The notes beneath the pieces are model-generated. The model did not search any database. It saw only the letters and a program-made list of their open reading frames with translations, and was not told the origin of the DNA. A stretch of DNA of 64,000 nucleotides from Pseudomonas sp. ICMP22404 (lineage in GTDB: Bacteria > Pseudomonadota > Gammaproteobacteria > Pseudomonadales > Pseudomonadaceae). The stretch is taken from NCBI RefSeq assembly GCF_006227205.1, contig NZ_VCNG01000006.1:62001-126000 (forward strand). The letters run 5' to 3'. A program made the position numbers and the translations under genes. Of this stretch, positions 1 to 9,023 are shown piece by piece; position 1 is the first letter of the stretch, and each line of letters starts with the position of its first letter.

Positions 1-1749
1 CAACTTGATCAGGCGCTTGACGAACTGCAGCAGTGCCGCGCCATCTTCGCTCAGGTCCCAGTTGACCCAGCCGATCTCGCTGTCCTGGCAATAGGCATTG
101 TTGTTGCCATGCTGGGTGCGGGCGAACTCGTCCCCGGCGACGATCATCGGTGTGCCTTGGGCCAACAGCAGGGTCGCGAAGAAGTTGCGCATCTGCCGAT
201 GGCGCAGAGCGTTGATCTGCGGATCGTCCGTCGGGCCTTCGACGCCGTGGTTCCAGGACAGGTTGTTGTTGCTGCCGTCCTGGTTGTTCTCATCATTGGC
301 TTCGTTGTGCTTGTCGTTGTAAGACACCAGGTCATTCAAGGTGAAGCCGTCATGGGCGGTGACGAAGTTCACCGAGGCATAGGGGCGGCGCCCACGCTGA
401 TTGAACATCTCGCCCGAGGCGGTCATGCGACTGGCGAAATCGGCAAGCTGGCCGTCGTCGCCTTTCCAGAACGCGCGCACGGTATCGCGAAACTTGTCGT
501 TCCACTCGACCCAGCCCGGTGGGAAGCGTCCCACCTGATAACCACCGGGGCCACAGTCCCAGGGTTCGGCGATCATTTTCACCTGGCGCAGCACCGGGTC
601 CTGGCGGCAGGCAACGAGGAAACTGTGGCGCTCGTCGAAACCGTCGTGATACCGGCCGAGGATGGTTGCAAGGTCGAAGCGGAACCCGTCGACGTGCATC
701 TCCGAGGCCCAGTAGCGCAGGGAGTCGGTGACCATCTGCAGCACGCAAGGGTGGCTCAGGTCCAGGGTGTTGCCGGTGCCCGAGTCGTTGATGTAGTAGC
801 GTTTGTCATCGGGCATCAGCCGGTAGTAGGAGGCGTTGTCGATGCCACGCATGGACAGGGTCGGGCCTTGCTCGTTGCCTTCGGCGGTGTGGTTGTAGAC
901 CACGTCGAGAATCACCTCCAGGTTGGCATCGTGCAGGTGCGCGACCATTTCCTTGAACTCGGCGATCTTGCCGCTGGCCAGGTAACGCGGGTCCGGGGCG
1001 AAGAACGCAATGCTGTTGTAGCCCCAGTAGTTGGTCATGCCCTTGTGCAACAGGTGCTGGTCGTTGACGAACGCATGGATGGGCAAGAGCTCGACCGACG
1101 ACACGCCCAGCTTGCGAATGTGCTCAAGCACGTCATCGACCATCAGCCCGGCGAAGGTCCCGCGCAGATTTTCCGGTACGGCGGGGTGACGCATGCTGAT
1201 ACCGCGTACGTGGGTTTCGTAGAGGATGGTCTTGTCCCAGGGCACGCTGACGCGATGGTCGTGGCCCCAGGTGTGGGCAGGATCGATGACCTTGCACTTG
1301 GGCACGAATGGAGCGCTGTCGCGTTCATCGAAACTGAGGTCGCCATCGGGATGGCCGATGGTGTAGCCGAACAGCGCCTCGGACCATTTCAATTGGCCCA
1401 CCAGTTGTTTGGCGTAAGGGTCGATCAGCAGTTTGTTGGGATTGAAGCGATGACCGTTTTCCGGATCGTAGGGACCGTAGACCCGGTAGCCGTAGATCAA
1501 GCCCGGGTGGGCATCGGGCAGATAGCCGTGGTAGATCTCGTCGGTGTACTCCGGCAACTCGATGCGTTCGAGTTCGACCTCGCCGGTGTCATCGAAAATA
1601 CACAGTTCGACCTTGGTGGCGTTGGCTGAGAACAACGCGAAATTGACCCCCAGGCCATCCCAGGTCGCACCGAGCGGGAACGGCAGCCCTTCGCGAATCC
1701 GCGAGGCCTCGATAACAGGCGGCGGGGTGGTTTTCTTTGGACGGGTCAT
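1..1749 (-). CDS. glgX: Glycogen debranching enzyme GlgX, 3' end outside the window
   Basis: Hydrolyses alpha-1,6 branches of glycogen limit dextrin in the cytoplasm. The frame is open for 583 codons from the ATG at 1749 to base 1, so the C-terminus is missing because of the window edge, not a mutation. The N-terminus (ATWDGLGVNFALFSANA) is the CBM48-type domain of GH13 debranching enzymes. The catalytic barrel shows VILDVVYNHTAEG and DGFRFDLATILGR, with the nucleophile Asp near residue 359. It is the last gene of the block beginning at glgA, but a 243-base gap holding a palindromic repeat separates it from the DUF2934 gene, so it may also have its own promoter. GlgX is preferred over TreX because the neighbourhood contains glgA. 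Confidence 0.96.
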   Translation of the reverse strand, partial: MTRPKKTTPPPVIEASRIREGLPFPLGATWDGLGVNFALFSANATKVELCIFDDTGEVELERIELPEYTDEIYHGYLPDAHPGLIYGYRVYGPYDPENGHRFNPNKLLIDPYAKQLVGQLKWSEALFGYTIGHPDGDLSFDERDSAPFVPKCKVIDPAHTWGHDHRVSVPWDKTILYETHVRGISMRHPAVPENLRGTFAGLMVDDVLEHIRKLGVSSVELLPIHAFVNDQHLLHKGMTNYWGYNSIAFFAPDPRYLASGKIAEFKEMVAHLHDANLEVILDVVYNHTAEGNEQGPTLSMRGIDNASYYRLMPDDKRYYINDSGTGNTLDLSHPCVLQMVTDSLRYWASEMHVDGFRFDLATILGRYHDGFDERHSFLVACRQDPVLRQVKMIAEPWDCGPGGYQVGRFPPGWVEWNDKFRDTVRAFWKGDDGQLADFASRMTASGEMFNQRGRRPYASVNFVTAHDGFTLNDLVSYNDKHNEANDENNQDGSNNNLSWNHGVEGPTDDPQINALRHRQMRNFFATLLLAQGTPMIVAGDEFARTQHGNNNAYCQDSEIGWVNWDLSEDGAALLQFVKRLIKL

Positions 1750-1856
1750 GGGTTGCTCCTGCAAAAGACAGACAGATACGGCAAAGCGAGTGGTTCAAGA
1801 AATTCATGGATTTCAGAGTGACTGGAACGGGTACAGCTCTTTCTGGTAAAGGACTT

Positions 1857-1965
1857 TGTGGCGAGGGGATTTATCCCCGCTGGGCTGCGCATCAGCCCCA
1901 AAAGCTTAGGGCCGCTTCGCGCCCCAGCGGGGCGGTACGACGTCTCGCTGAGTCCCCTCGCCACA
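1857..1965. repeat. GTGGCGAGGGG-type palindrome, long variant
   Basis: Inverted arms TGTGGCGAGGGG (1857) and CCCCTCGCCACA (ending 1965) enclose about 85 bases that include a second internal inverted repeat (GGGCTGCGCATCAGCCC and CGCCCCAGCGGGGCG). The same arms recur as short palindromes at 34287-34318 and 35544-35573. It fills most of the gap between the DUF2934 gene and glgX. Probably a REP-like family distinct from the GTGGGAGCGAGC family. Confidence 0.75.
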
Positions 1966-1992
1966 GGGGTTGTGCCAGCCTGAGCCCGAGGG

Positions 1993-2334
1993 TCAAACCG
2001 CCGGTGGCTTGCGCGCCGCGCGTGGCTTCTTCTCAGCTGGCTTGCCAGCTGCTGGTGCCGCCGCAGCGGGTTTAGCCGCTGGTTTGGCCTTGGGCGTGGT
2101 GCTTTTTGGGGCAGCCTTGGCCGTGGTGCTCTTGGCTGCCACAGGCTTGATGTCGTTGGCCTTGCTGGCGGCGGGTTTGCCGGCGGCCTTGGCAGGCTTG
2201 CTCGGTGCCAGGGCCTCGGCTTCGGCCAATTTGCGCGCCATCTCCCAATGACGATCCTCCTGCCCGGCAGGTTTACCTTCGGACTCCCAGATCTGATAGG
2301 CGAATTCACGAATGCGTTTATCGTCGGTACTCAT
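1993..2334 (-). CDS. DUF2934 protein with Ala/Lys/Pro-rich tail
   Basis: A 113-residue protein of unknown function. Residues 1-40 (RIREFAYQIWESEGKPAGQ...HWEMA) match the DUF2934 motif, a short helical segment found in small proteobacterial and rhizobial proteins. The remainder is a low-complexity tail of Ala, Lys and Pro resembling histone-H1-like tails, so nucleic-acid or polyanion binding is possible but unproven. The start at 2334 has AGGAG six bases upstream and is preferred over an in-frame ATG at 2358 that would overlap the end of treY. It begins 20 bases after treY and is probably co-transcribed. P. aeruginosa has an equivalent gene at this place, so the position is conserved. Confidence 0.85.
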   Translation of the reverse strand: MSTDDKRIREFAYQIWESEGKPAGQEDRHWEMARKLAEAEALAPSKPAKAAGKPAASKANDIKPVAAKSTTAKAAPKSTTPKAKPAAKPAAAAPAAGKPAEKKPRAARKPPAV

Positions 2335-2354
2335 CGCAATGCTCCTGACATGAC

Positions 2355-5141
2355 TCAAGATGGGATAAAGACGTTGACTGGGAAATCCCCCAGCGCGTTG
2401 CTGACCATCAACTCCCCTTGGGGTGTGACTGCTGCATGTTTAAAAAGTCCCTTCAGTTTTTCACCCTCTACGGCGAACGGTAACGAAACGCGCGTATCGC
2501 CCCAATTCGAAGCCGACACCCAGGGTTCGGTACCGTTTTCCAGCAGGCGGGCGGCATGGATCGGTACCACCACGATCGCCCGCTGTTGCTCGTGCTCACG
2601 CATGAAAGCCAGGACCCGGTTCGCGTGCTCGCCGGTCACGGGTAATGGCCGGTAGCTGCCCTGGCGGAACAGCTGCGGGTACTCGGCCCGCAAGGCCAGG
2701 GTCCTGGCGATCAGGGCCTGCTTCACCCGGCCATCGCGCCAGTCGCGTAGCAGTTCGGCAGGGGAGCTGCCGGCCTGCATGGCCTGACGGCGCGCGTCGA
2801 AGTCCACCGGGCGCCGGTTGTCCGGGTCCACCAGGCTGAAATCCCAGAACTCGGCGCCCTGGTACAAATCCGGAACGCCGGGTACGGTCATGCGCAGCAA
2901 CGTCTGTGCCAGGCTGTTGAGGGCGCCCGCCGGAGCGATGGATTGGACCGCCTCGGCGATGGCACTGCGCAGTGGCAGCCCTTCATCGCACAGCAACAGC
3001 CGTTCGAGGAACATCTGGGTTGCCTGTTCATAGGCATCGTTGACCGCCGCCCAACTGCTTTGCAGCTTGGCTTCCCGCAACGCCTTGCGCTGCCACTGCC
3101 ACAGGCGTTCGTTGTAGGTCGAGAGTGCCTGGTGATCGTTCAGATCGAGGTCCAGTGGCCAGCTCCCAAGCAACGCCTGGTACATGATCAGCTCATCGCC
3201 GGCCGAGGGTGCGGCGGGATCGCTGTGCAGCGACGGCGAGAGAATTCGCCATTGTTCGACGCACGCGGTGTACCACTCTGCGCGCTCGCTGAGCACCGCC
3301 AGCCGCGCCCGGGTGTCTTCGCCGCGCTTGTGGTCGTGGGTGGCGGTGGTGATCAGGTTGTCGGGAAAGTGTTCCAGGCGTTCAAGGCCAGCGTCATGAA
3401 ACTCCTGCGGCGGGGCGCTGAAACGCTCGGTGTTGTAGCCCACGTCGTTGCGCGACAGCAGTACCGCCGAGCGATACAGGGCGGTGTCCTCCACGGCCTT
3501 GGCGGCAGCGGGTGAGGTCAGTTGCTGGAAGCGAACACAGGCATGGCGCAGCCGTTTGCGCTGGCTCCCTCGTGGGCGTTGCCGCCAGGACATCCCGCCG
3601 AGCCAGTCGGCCAGGCAATCGAGCACTGGCCAGTCGGCTTCGCTGAGGGTTTGCCTCGCGCCTTCCAGAGCCTTGCGGAAAAACACCTCGTCTTCGACGC
3701 TGCGGCCCAAAGGACTGATGTAGGTGCGGTACACCGGGAAGTGCACGATGAGCTCCTGCAACGCCCTGCGAATCGCGCCGAGGGTCAGGTCGCGGGTCAT
3801 CACGTCGTCCCGGGCGACCTGTAGCAGGGCCTGGGCGACGCTTTCGAAGTCGCCGGCCAGGGAACCGTTGAGAATCTGCTGGCGAGCCAGGCGGGCTTCT
3901 TCGATGAAGTGCGCCGGCCGCTCGCTGTGGCGGCTCCAGAACTCGGCGAGGGGGGCGGCGCCGCTCGGATCATGCTGCAGCAGTGAAACCTGGTTCATGA
4001 ATTCGTAGCCGGTGCTGCCATCGATGTTCCAGTCCCGGCGCAGCGTCTCTCCATCGCCGAGGATTTTCTCGACGAAGATCGGCAAGTGTCGCGACGGTGA
4101 CAGCGCATCGACACGCCTGCGCAACTTCCGACAGTAACCGCGAGGGTCGGCCAATCCGTCGATGTGGTCGATCCTCAGGCCATCCACCAACCCATTGCCG
4201 ATCAATTCGAAAATCTTTGCGTGAGTCGCTTCGAACACCGCCGGGCGTTCGACCCGCAGGCCACCCAGCTCGTTGACATCGAAGAAACGTCGCCAGTTGA
4301 TGTCATCCGCCGCCGTGCGCCAACTGGCGAGGCGATAGCTCTGGCGCTCCAGCAGTTGATGCAGGCGTTCGAAACCTTCGGATTCCTCGGAGTCGTAACC
4401 GCGCAGGTTGTCTTCGATGGCGGCCAGGATGCCGGCTTGCTTGGCCAGTTCGCTCAGTTCCTGCTGGAGCGGGCGGGCGAGGGTATGGGCGTCGGTCTGG
4501 TAGTTCAGTGTGGTGAACCGCTCCGCCAGAGCCTTGAGGGACTCGGCCTGTTCGGGTGGAAGGGTGTCGGCGGGTCTGAGCAGTTCGCCGTACTGCATCG
4601 GGCAGATGGGGAAGTGGTGCTCGTAATGTTCGACGTAGAAACGGCCCATGGCAGCGTCGAAACGCAGCTTCAGCGTACCTTCCTGCAACGCCACGCCGTA
4701 GTCGCTGCCCAGGAATGGCAACAGCAACTGGCCTTCCATCAGTGGATCGGGAGAGTGCCACTGGATATCGAAGAACTGGCCGTAGGGGCTCAGGCGTCCC
4801 CATTCCAGCAGATCCAGCCACCAGGGGTTGTCGTTACCGCCGACCGCCATGTGATTGGAGACGATGTCGAGGATCAGGCCCATCCGATGCTCGCGCAAGG
4901 CCGCTACCAGGCGCTTGAGCGCGGCTTCGCCACCCAGCTCGGGATTGACCAGGGTCGGATCGACTACGTCATAGCCATGCATCGAGCCGGCCCGAGCCTT
5001 GAGCAGGGGCGAGGCATACACGTGGCTGATGCCCAGCGAAGCAAAGTACGGCACCTGCGGGACCGCATCGTCCAAGGTGAAGCCTTTATGGAACTGCAGG
5101 CGCAAGGTTGCCCGCAGGGGTTGGGTCGACGTCTGGTTCAT
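2355..5141 (-). CDS. treY: Malto-oligosyltrehalose synthase TreY
   Basis: Isomerises the reducing-end alpha-1,4 bond of maltodextrin to an alpha,alpha-1,1 bond, the first step of the TreY-TreZ trehalose pathway. The protein has 928 residues, slightly longer than many TreY. The N-terminal RLQFHKGFTLDDA and YFASLGISHVYASPLL are diagnostic of TreY, as is the GH13 block GLRIDHIDGLADPRGY with the putative nucleophile Asp325. The C-terminal part contains TVPGVPDLYQG, typical of the family. The ATG overlaps the malQ stop by four bases (5138-5141), implying translational coupling. It works with TreZ, encoded two genes upstream. Confidence 0.97.
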   Translation of the reverse strand: MNQTSTQPLRATLRLQFHKGFTLDDAVPQVPYFASLGISHVYASPLLKARAGSMHGYDVVDPTLVNPELGGEAALKRLVAALREHRMGLILDIVSNHMAVGGNDNPWWLDLLEWGRLSPYGQFFDIQWHSPDPLMEGQLLLPFLGSDYGVALQEGTLKLRFDAAMGRFYVEHYEHHFPICPMQYGELLRPADTLPPEQAESLKALAERFTTLNYQTDAHTLARPLQQELSELAKQAGILAAIEDNLRGYDSEESEGFERLHQLLERQSYRLASWRTAADDINWRRFFDVNELGGLRVERPAVFEATHAKIFELIGNGLVDGLRIDHIDGLADPRGYCRKLRRRVDALSPSRHLPIFVEKILGDGETLRRDWNIDGSTGYEFMNQVSLLQHDPSGAAPLAEFWSRHSERPAHFIEEARLARQQILNGSLAGDFESVAQALLQVARDDVMTRDLTLGAIRRALQELIVHFPVYRTYISPLGRSVEDEVFFRKALEGARQTLSEADWPVLDCLADWLGGMSWRQRPRGSQRKRLRHACVRFQQLTSPAAAKAVEDTALYRSAVLLSRNDVGYNTERFSAPPQEFHDAGLERLEHFPDNLITTATHDHKRGEDTRARLAVLSERAEWYTACVEQWRILSPSLHSDPAAPSAGDELIMYQALLGSWPLDLDLNDHQALSTYNERLWQWQRKALREAKLQSSWAAVNDAYEQATQMFLERLLLCDEGLPLRSAIAEAVQSIAPAGALNSLAQTLLRMTVPGVPDLYQGAEFWDFSLVDPDNRRPVDFDARRQAMQAGSSPAELLRDWRDGRVKQALIARTLALRAEYPQLFRQGSYRPLPVTGEHANRVLAFMREHEQQRAIVVVPIHAARLLENGTEPWVSASNWGDTRVSLPFAVEGEKLKGLFKHAAVTPQGELMVSNALGDFPVNVFIPS

Positions 5142-7216
5142 TGGTCACGCTCGTTCGCCTGAAGTCTCGCACAGGCGAGTATTTCCAGACGCCGTGCGGC
5201 GTCCGGGCCATCCAACAGCGCCTGACTCTCGCCAGGCAGGCGCCTGCGCCAATTGGGGTGAGTGTCGGTGGTGCCAGGCAAGTTGGCCTGCTCGTCGATG
5301 CCGAGGGCGTCTTCGAGCGGCAGCAGCACCAATGGCGCACGGGTATGGCCGAGGAATCGCACGCTGGCGTCCAGCACTTGATCGGTTTCGCGATGTTCCT
5401 CGCGAAAGTTCTGCGGGTCCTGGTTCAACACGTCGCGCAGCCCCTCGCGTTCACGCTCGCGATGCCGACGCCAGTCCATTTCGGTATGGGAGTCGATCAG
5501 GTCCAGGCGGGCGTTCCAGTCGATGTCATGACCGTGCCACCAGCCATTGAGGGTCGGCAGGTCATGGGTGCTGGTGGTCGCCAGGGCATTGTCCGGCCAA
5601 TCGAGAATGGGCTTGAAGCGGGTGTTGTCCTGTTCGAACAACAGCACCCGCATGCCGAGGATGGAGCGGGCGCTGAGCTTCTCCCGCAAGCCATCGGGCA
5701 CGGTGCCGAGGTCTTCGCCGAGCACGATGGCCTGATGACGATGGGATTCGAGGGCCAACAGGCGCAGCAAGTCGTCCACCGGATAATAAAGGTAGGCGCC
5801 ATCGCAGGGTGGCGCATCGTTGGGGATCACCCACAGCCGTTGCAGGCCCATGACATGATCGATTCGCAAGCCGCCGGCATGGGCAAAGTTGGCCCGCAGC
5901 ATTTCAATGAAGGCGCGAAAGCCATTACGGACCAGGCCTTCCGGCGAAAACGCCGAGATGCCCCAGCCCTGACCGGAACGATTGAGGATGTCCGGTGGCG
6001 CCCCCACGGTCAGCGAGGCCAGCAGTTCATCCTGGCGGCTCCAGGCCTGGCTCCCGGCGCCGTCGGCACCCACCGCCAGGTCGGCGATCAGGCCGATGCC
6101 CATGCCGCTGGACCTGGCGGCGCTCTGGGCCCGTTCCAGGCACCGCGCAATCAACCATTGGCAAAAGGCGTAGTAGCCGATTTCGTCGGCGTTTTCCTCG
6201 GCGAAACGTGCCAGCGCCGAACTGCGCGGGTTGCGCCACTCTTCGGGCCATTGACGCCAATCGAGGCTTTCACCGCGGGCGGCGCGTTCCGCTTGCAGGG
6301 CTTCGAAGCGGCAGTGATTTTCCAGGGCCTCGCCGCTGGTGTGGCGGAAACTGCTGAAGTCTTCATGCAGTGGGTGTTCGCCCTGGCTGAAGCCGTCGTA
6401 CAGGGCGCGCAGGATCTTCTGCTTGGCCTCGGCCGCCACCGGCCAGTCGACCAGGGGCTGTTCTTCCAGGTGGCGCAGTTGATTGACCAGGCCCGTCGCG
6501 TCGATGGCCGTGCGCAGGGCCCGTTCCCCCAGGATTGTGCCCGGCGCGGCATAGAGGCTGTTGAGGAACAGGCGGCTCGAGGGCGAGTACGGGCTATAGC
6601 GCCCGGTGTCGCTGCTGAACATCGCGTGTATCGGGCTGATCGCCAAGGCGTCGGCACCGCGTTCGCCGGCTACCCGTGCCAGTTCCTCCAGCGCCTGGGT
6701 GTCGCCGAAGCCACCGTCGCCAGGACGGCGCAGCGCGTACAGCTGTGCACTCAGGCCCCAGGCCCTGGGCGTCGGATCGTCGACGGCCTCGGCCACGCTG
6801 TAGCAGCGGGCGGGCGCCACGGCCAGGGTGAAATGCTGGTCCTGGATGCGGACCTGCTGATAGCCCACCGGGATCATCCCCGGTAGCTTCGCGTCGGCGT
6901 CGAGCTTCAGGTTCAGCGTCGCGCCGTCCTCGAGCTGGATTTCGCAGGGCATCGAGCCTTGGAAATAGCGGCTCAGGTCGACGTTGGCCCCGACATCGGC
7001 GGTGATCAACGGGGGTAGACGATGGTTCTGCTGATCTTCCTGCAATTGCAAAAGACTGGCGTCGATTTCCTGAGCACTGCCGGCCGGATGGCCCAGGCCC
7101 GTCAGGACCGAGCGCAATACCGCCGGCGAGACTTTCTGGGCTCGGCCATTGGCGTCGATCCAGTCCACCGCCAGGCCCGCGCGGCCGGCGAGGATTTCCA
7201 GTTGCGCATCGCTCAT
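5138..7216 (-). CDS. malQ: 4-alpha-glucanotransferase (amylomaltase) MalQ
   Basis: Transfers alpha-1,4-glucan segments between maltodextrins (GH77) and so adjusts chain lengths feeding TreY and GlgA. It is a 692-residue protein. The GH77 core shows SPYSPSSRLFLNSLY, the nucleophile Asp453 in LRIDHVMGLQRLW, and downstream VLGEDLGTVP and TSTHDLPTLNGWW. Both ends overlap neighbours by ATGA, with treZ upstream (7213-7216) and treY downstream (5138-5141), giving a tightly coupled unit. The N-terminal 130 residues form the extension seen in proteobacterial MalQ. Confidence 0.97.
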   Translation of the reverse strand: MSDAQLEILAGRAGLAVDWIDANGRAQKVSPAVLRSVLTGLGHPAGSAQEIDASLLQLQEDQQNHRLPPLITADVGANVDLSRYFQGSMPCEIQLEDGATLNLKLDADAKLPGMIPVGYQQVRIQDQHFTLAVAPARCYSVAEAVDDPTPRAWGLSAQLYALRRPGDGGFGDTQALEELARVAGERGADALAISPIHAMFSSDTGRYSPYSPSSRLFLNSLYAAPGTILGERALRTAIDATGLVNQLRHLEEQPLVDWPVAAEAKQKILRALYDGFSQGEHPLHEDFSSFRHTSGEALENHCRFEALQAERAARGESLDWRQWPEEWRNPRSSALARFAEENADEIGYYAFCQWLIARCLERAQSAARSSGMGIGLIADLAVGADGAGSQAWSRQDELLASLTVGAPPDILNRSGQGWGISAFSPEGLVRNGFRAFIEMLRANFAHAGGLRIDHVMGLQRLWVIPNDAPPCDGAYLYYPVDDLLRLLALESHRHQAIVLGEDLGTVPDGLREKLSARSILGMRVLLFEQDNTRFKPILDWPDNALATTSTHDLPTLNGWWHGHDIDWNARLDLIDSHTEMDWRRHREREREGLRDVLNQDPQNFREEHRETDQVLDASVRFLGHTRAPLVLLPLEDALGIDEQANLPGTTDTHPNWRRRLPGESQALLDGPDAARRLEILACARLQANERDQ

Positions 7217-9015
7217 GGGCGCTCTCCAGTAATGTTGGGCAACGTTGCCGCTTGTGTCAGAGTGACCAGCGCGCTGTAGGGCGCAAGAGCACCCTGTTCC
7301 AACAGACCCATGGCTTGCTGTGGATGTTCGAAAAGAATGCGCGCCTCCTCTGGAGCGCTATGTTCAACCGGCTGCCCGCTGAGGTTCAGGTCGATGCGCA
7401 GCACGCTGCCGTCCTCCATCCGCCAGCGCGCACTGATCGCGCCGTGGCCCAGTACGTCGGCGCCCAACGCCTGGATGGCGGGCAGGCGCGGAACGATCTC
7501 TTCCCGGCGGATCTTCAGCAGATGGCGGTATAACGCCTCGTTGGCTTGCTGCTCCGGTCGGCGGGACTCCAGGTTCGGTCGTGAGGCATCGAATGTGGCG
7601 GCTGCGTTGGGATCGGGAATGCGCTTGCGTTTCTCGGGGTCGGCGAAGGCACTGAAGGCCTTGAACTCGTTGCGCCGACCCTCTCGCACCAGTTCTGCAA
7701 GCTCACCATGGTGGCTGGTGAAGAACAGGAACGGCTGTTCGGCGAGTACTTCATCCCCCATGAACAGCAGCGGGATCATAGGACATAACAGCAACAGCAC
7801 CGTCGCTGCCTGCAGGGCCTGGGGCGGGGCCAATTGGTGCAGGCGCTCGCCCAGGGCCCGGTTGCCGACCTGGTCATGATTCTGCAGGAACAACACGAAA
7901 GCGTTGGGGGGCAGATGACCGCTGGGTTCGCCCCGGGGCTCGCCATGGCGATTGATATGACCCTGGAACACGAAACCCTGGCTGAGGCAGCGCGCCAGTT
8001 TTTCCGTCGGCTGTTCGGCATAGTCGGCGTAATAGGCGTCGGTTTCCCCGGTGAGCAACACATGCAGGGCGTTATGGCCGTCGTCGTTCCACTGGGCGTC
8101 GTAACCCTGTTCGAGCAGGCTGGCCTGGTTGTGTTCGTTTTCCACGGTCAGCCAGACATGCCGCGCCGGGTCGACCTGCTGGCGCACCCTGGTGGCCAGT
8201 TCCTGGAGAAAATCCGGGTCTTCGATCGCGTGCACGGCGTCCAGGCGCAGGCCGTCGAAGCGGTATTCCAGCAGCCACATGAGCGCATTGTCGATGAAGA
8301 AATCCCGCACCTCGCGGCGCCGGAAATCGATCGCCGCGCCCCAGGGCGTGTGCTTGTCTTCGCGAAAGAAACCCTTGGCGTAGCGATGCAGGTAATTGCC
8401 ATCGGGGCCGAAGTGGTTGTAGACCACGTCCAGAATCACCGCCAGCCCATGACCGTGGGCGCTGTCGATCAGGTGCTTGAGCTGTTCCGGCGTGCCATAA
8501 GAGGCCTGGGGGGCGTAGGGCAATACACCGTCGTAACCCCAATTGCGGTCACCGGGAAACTGGGCCAGTGGCATCAGTTCGATAGCGGTGACACCCAGTC
8601 CGGCCAAGCGGGCCAGTTGTTGCTCGACTCCCTCGAATCCACCAAGGGTGCCGACATGCAGTTCGTAGATCACTGCTTCGTACCAGGGGCGGCCGGACCA
8701 TTGGCTGTGTCGCCATTGGTAAGCGTGGGGATCGACCACCACGCTGGGTTGGTCGATATCTCCGGCCTGGGCGCGCGACGCCGGGTCGGGTACCTCCAGT
8801 TCACCGTCGATGTTGTAGCGATAGCGGGTGCCAGCGGGGCAGCGGGTCTGGATCATGAACCAGCCGTTGGCTTGGGGCAGCAGCGGTATTGAATCGCCAG
8901 TGTCGAGTTCGACACTGACGTAAAACGCATCCGGGGCCCACAGGGCGAAACGAGTGTGCTCGGCATCAAGCATGATCGCGCCGTGGGTCCAGGTGTCAGG
9001 CGTCCTTGACGGCAT
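7213..9015 (-). CDS. treZ: Malto-oligosyltrehalose trehalohydrolase TreZ
   Basis: Releases free trehalose from maltooligosyl-trehalose made by TreY. The protein has 600 residues. An N-terminal CBM48-like domain (ARFALWAPDAFYVSVEL region) precedes the GH13 barrel with DVVYNHFGPDGNYL and FDGLRLDAVHAI (Asp259, presumed nucleophile), then FLQNHDQVGNRALG. These sequences separate TreZ from branching enzyme GlgB. It starts 8 bases after glgA and overlaps malQ by four bases. Trehalose made this way is an osmoprotectant in Pseudomonas; control by osmotic or general stress sigma factors is likely but no promoter was identified. Confidence 0.97.
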   Translation of the reverse strand: MPSRTPDTWTHGAIMLDAEHTRFALWAPDAFYVSVELDTGDSIPLLPQANGWFMIQTRCPAGTRYRYNIDGELEVPDPASRAQAGDIDQPSVVVDPHAYQWRHSQWSGRPWYEAVIYELHVGTLGGFEGVEQQLARLAGLGVTAIELMPLAQFPGDRNWGYDGVLPYAPQASYGTPEQLKHLIDSAHGHGLAVILDVVYNHFGPDGNYLHRYAKGFFREDKHTPWGAAIDFRRREVRDFFIDNALMWLLEYRFDGLRLDAVHAIEDPDFLQELATRVRQQVDPARHVWLTVENEHNQASLLEQGYDAQWNDDGHNALHVLLTGETDAYYADYAEQPTEKLARCLSQGFVFQGHINRHGEPRGEPSGHLPPNAFVLFLQNHDQVGNRALGERLHQLAPPQALQAATVLLLLCPMIPLLFMGDEVLAEQPFLFFTSHHGELAELVREGRRNEFKAFSAFADPEKRKRIPDPNAAATFDASRPNLESRRPEQQANEALYRHLLKIRREEIVPRLPAIQALGADVLGHGAISARWRMEDGSVLRIDLNLSGQPVEHSAPEEARILFEHPQQAMGLLEQGALAPYSALVTLTQAATLPNITGERP

Positions 9016-9023
9016 CGATCACC

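Noticed and set aside
109..1629. Long plus-strand open frame over the 5' end of the window
   Set aside because: It is the complement of glgX, whose minus-strand frame matches a known family through catalytic motifs; the plus-strand translation is a low-complexity His/Val/Gly-rich shadow typical of GC-rich antisense frames.
4164..5162. Plus-strand frame opposite treY
   Set aside because: The minus strand encodes intact TreY with its active-site motifs; the plus-strand product has no recognisable domain.
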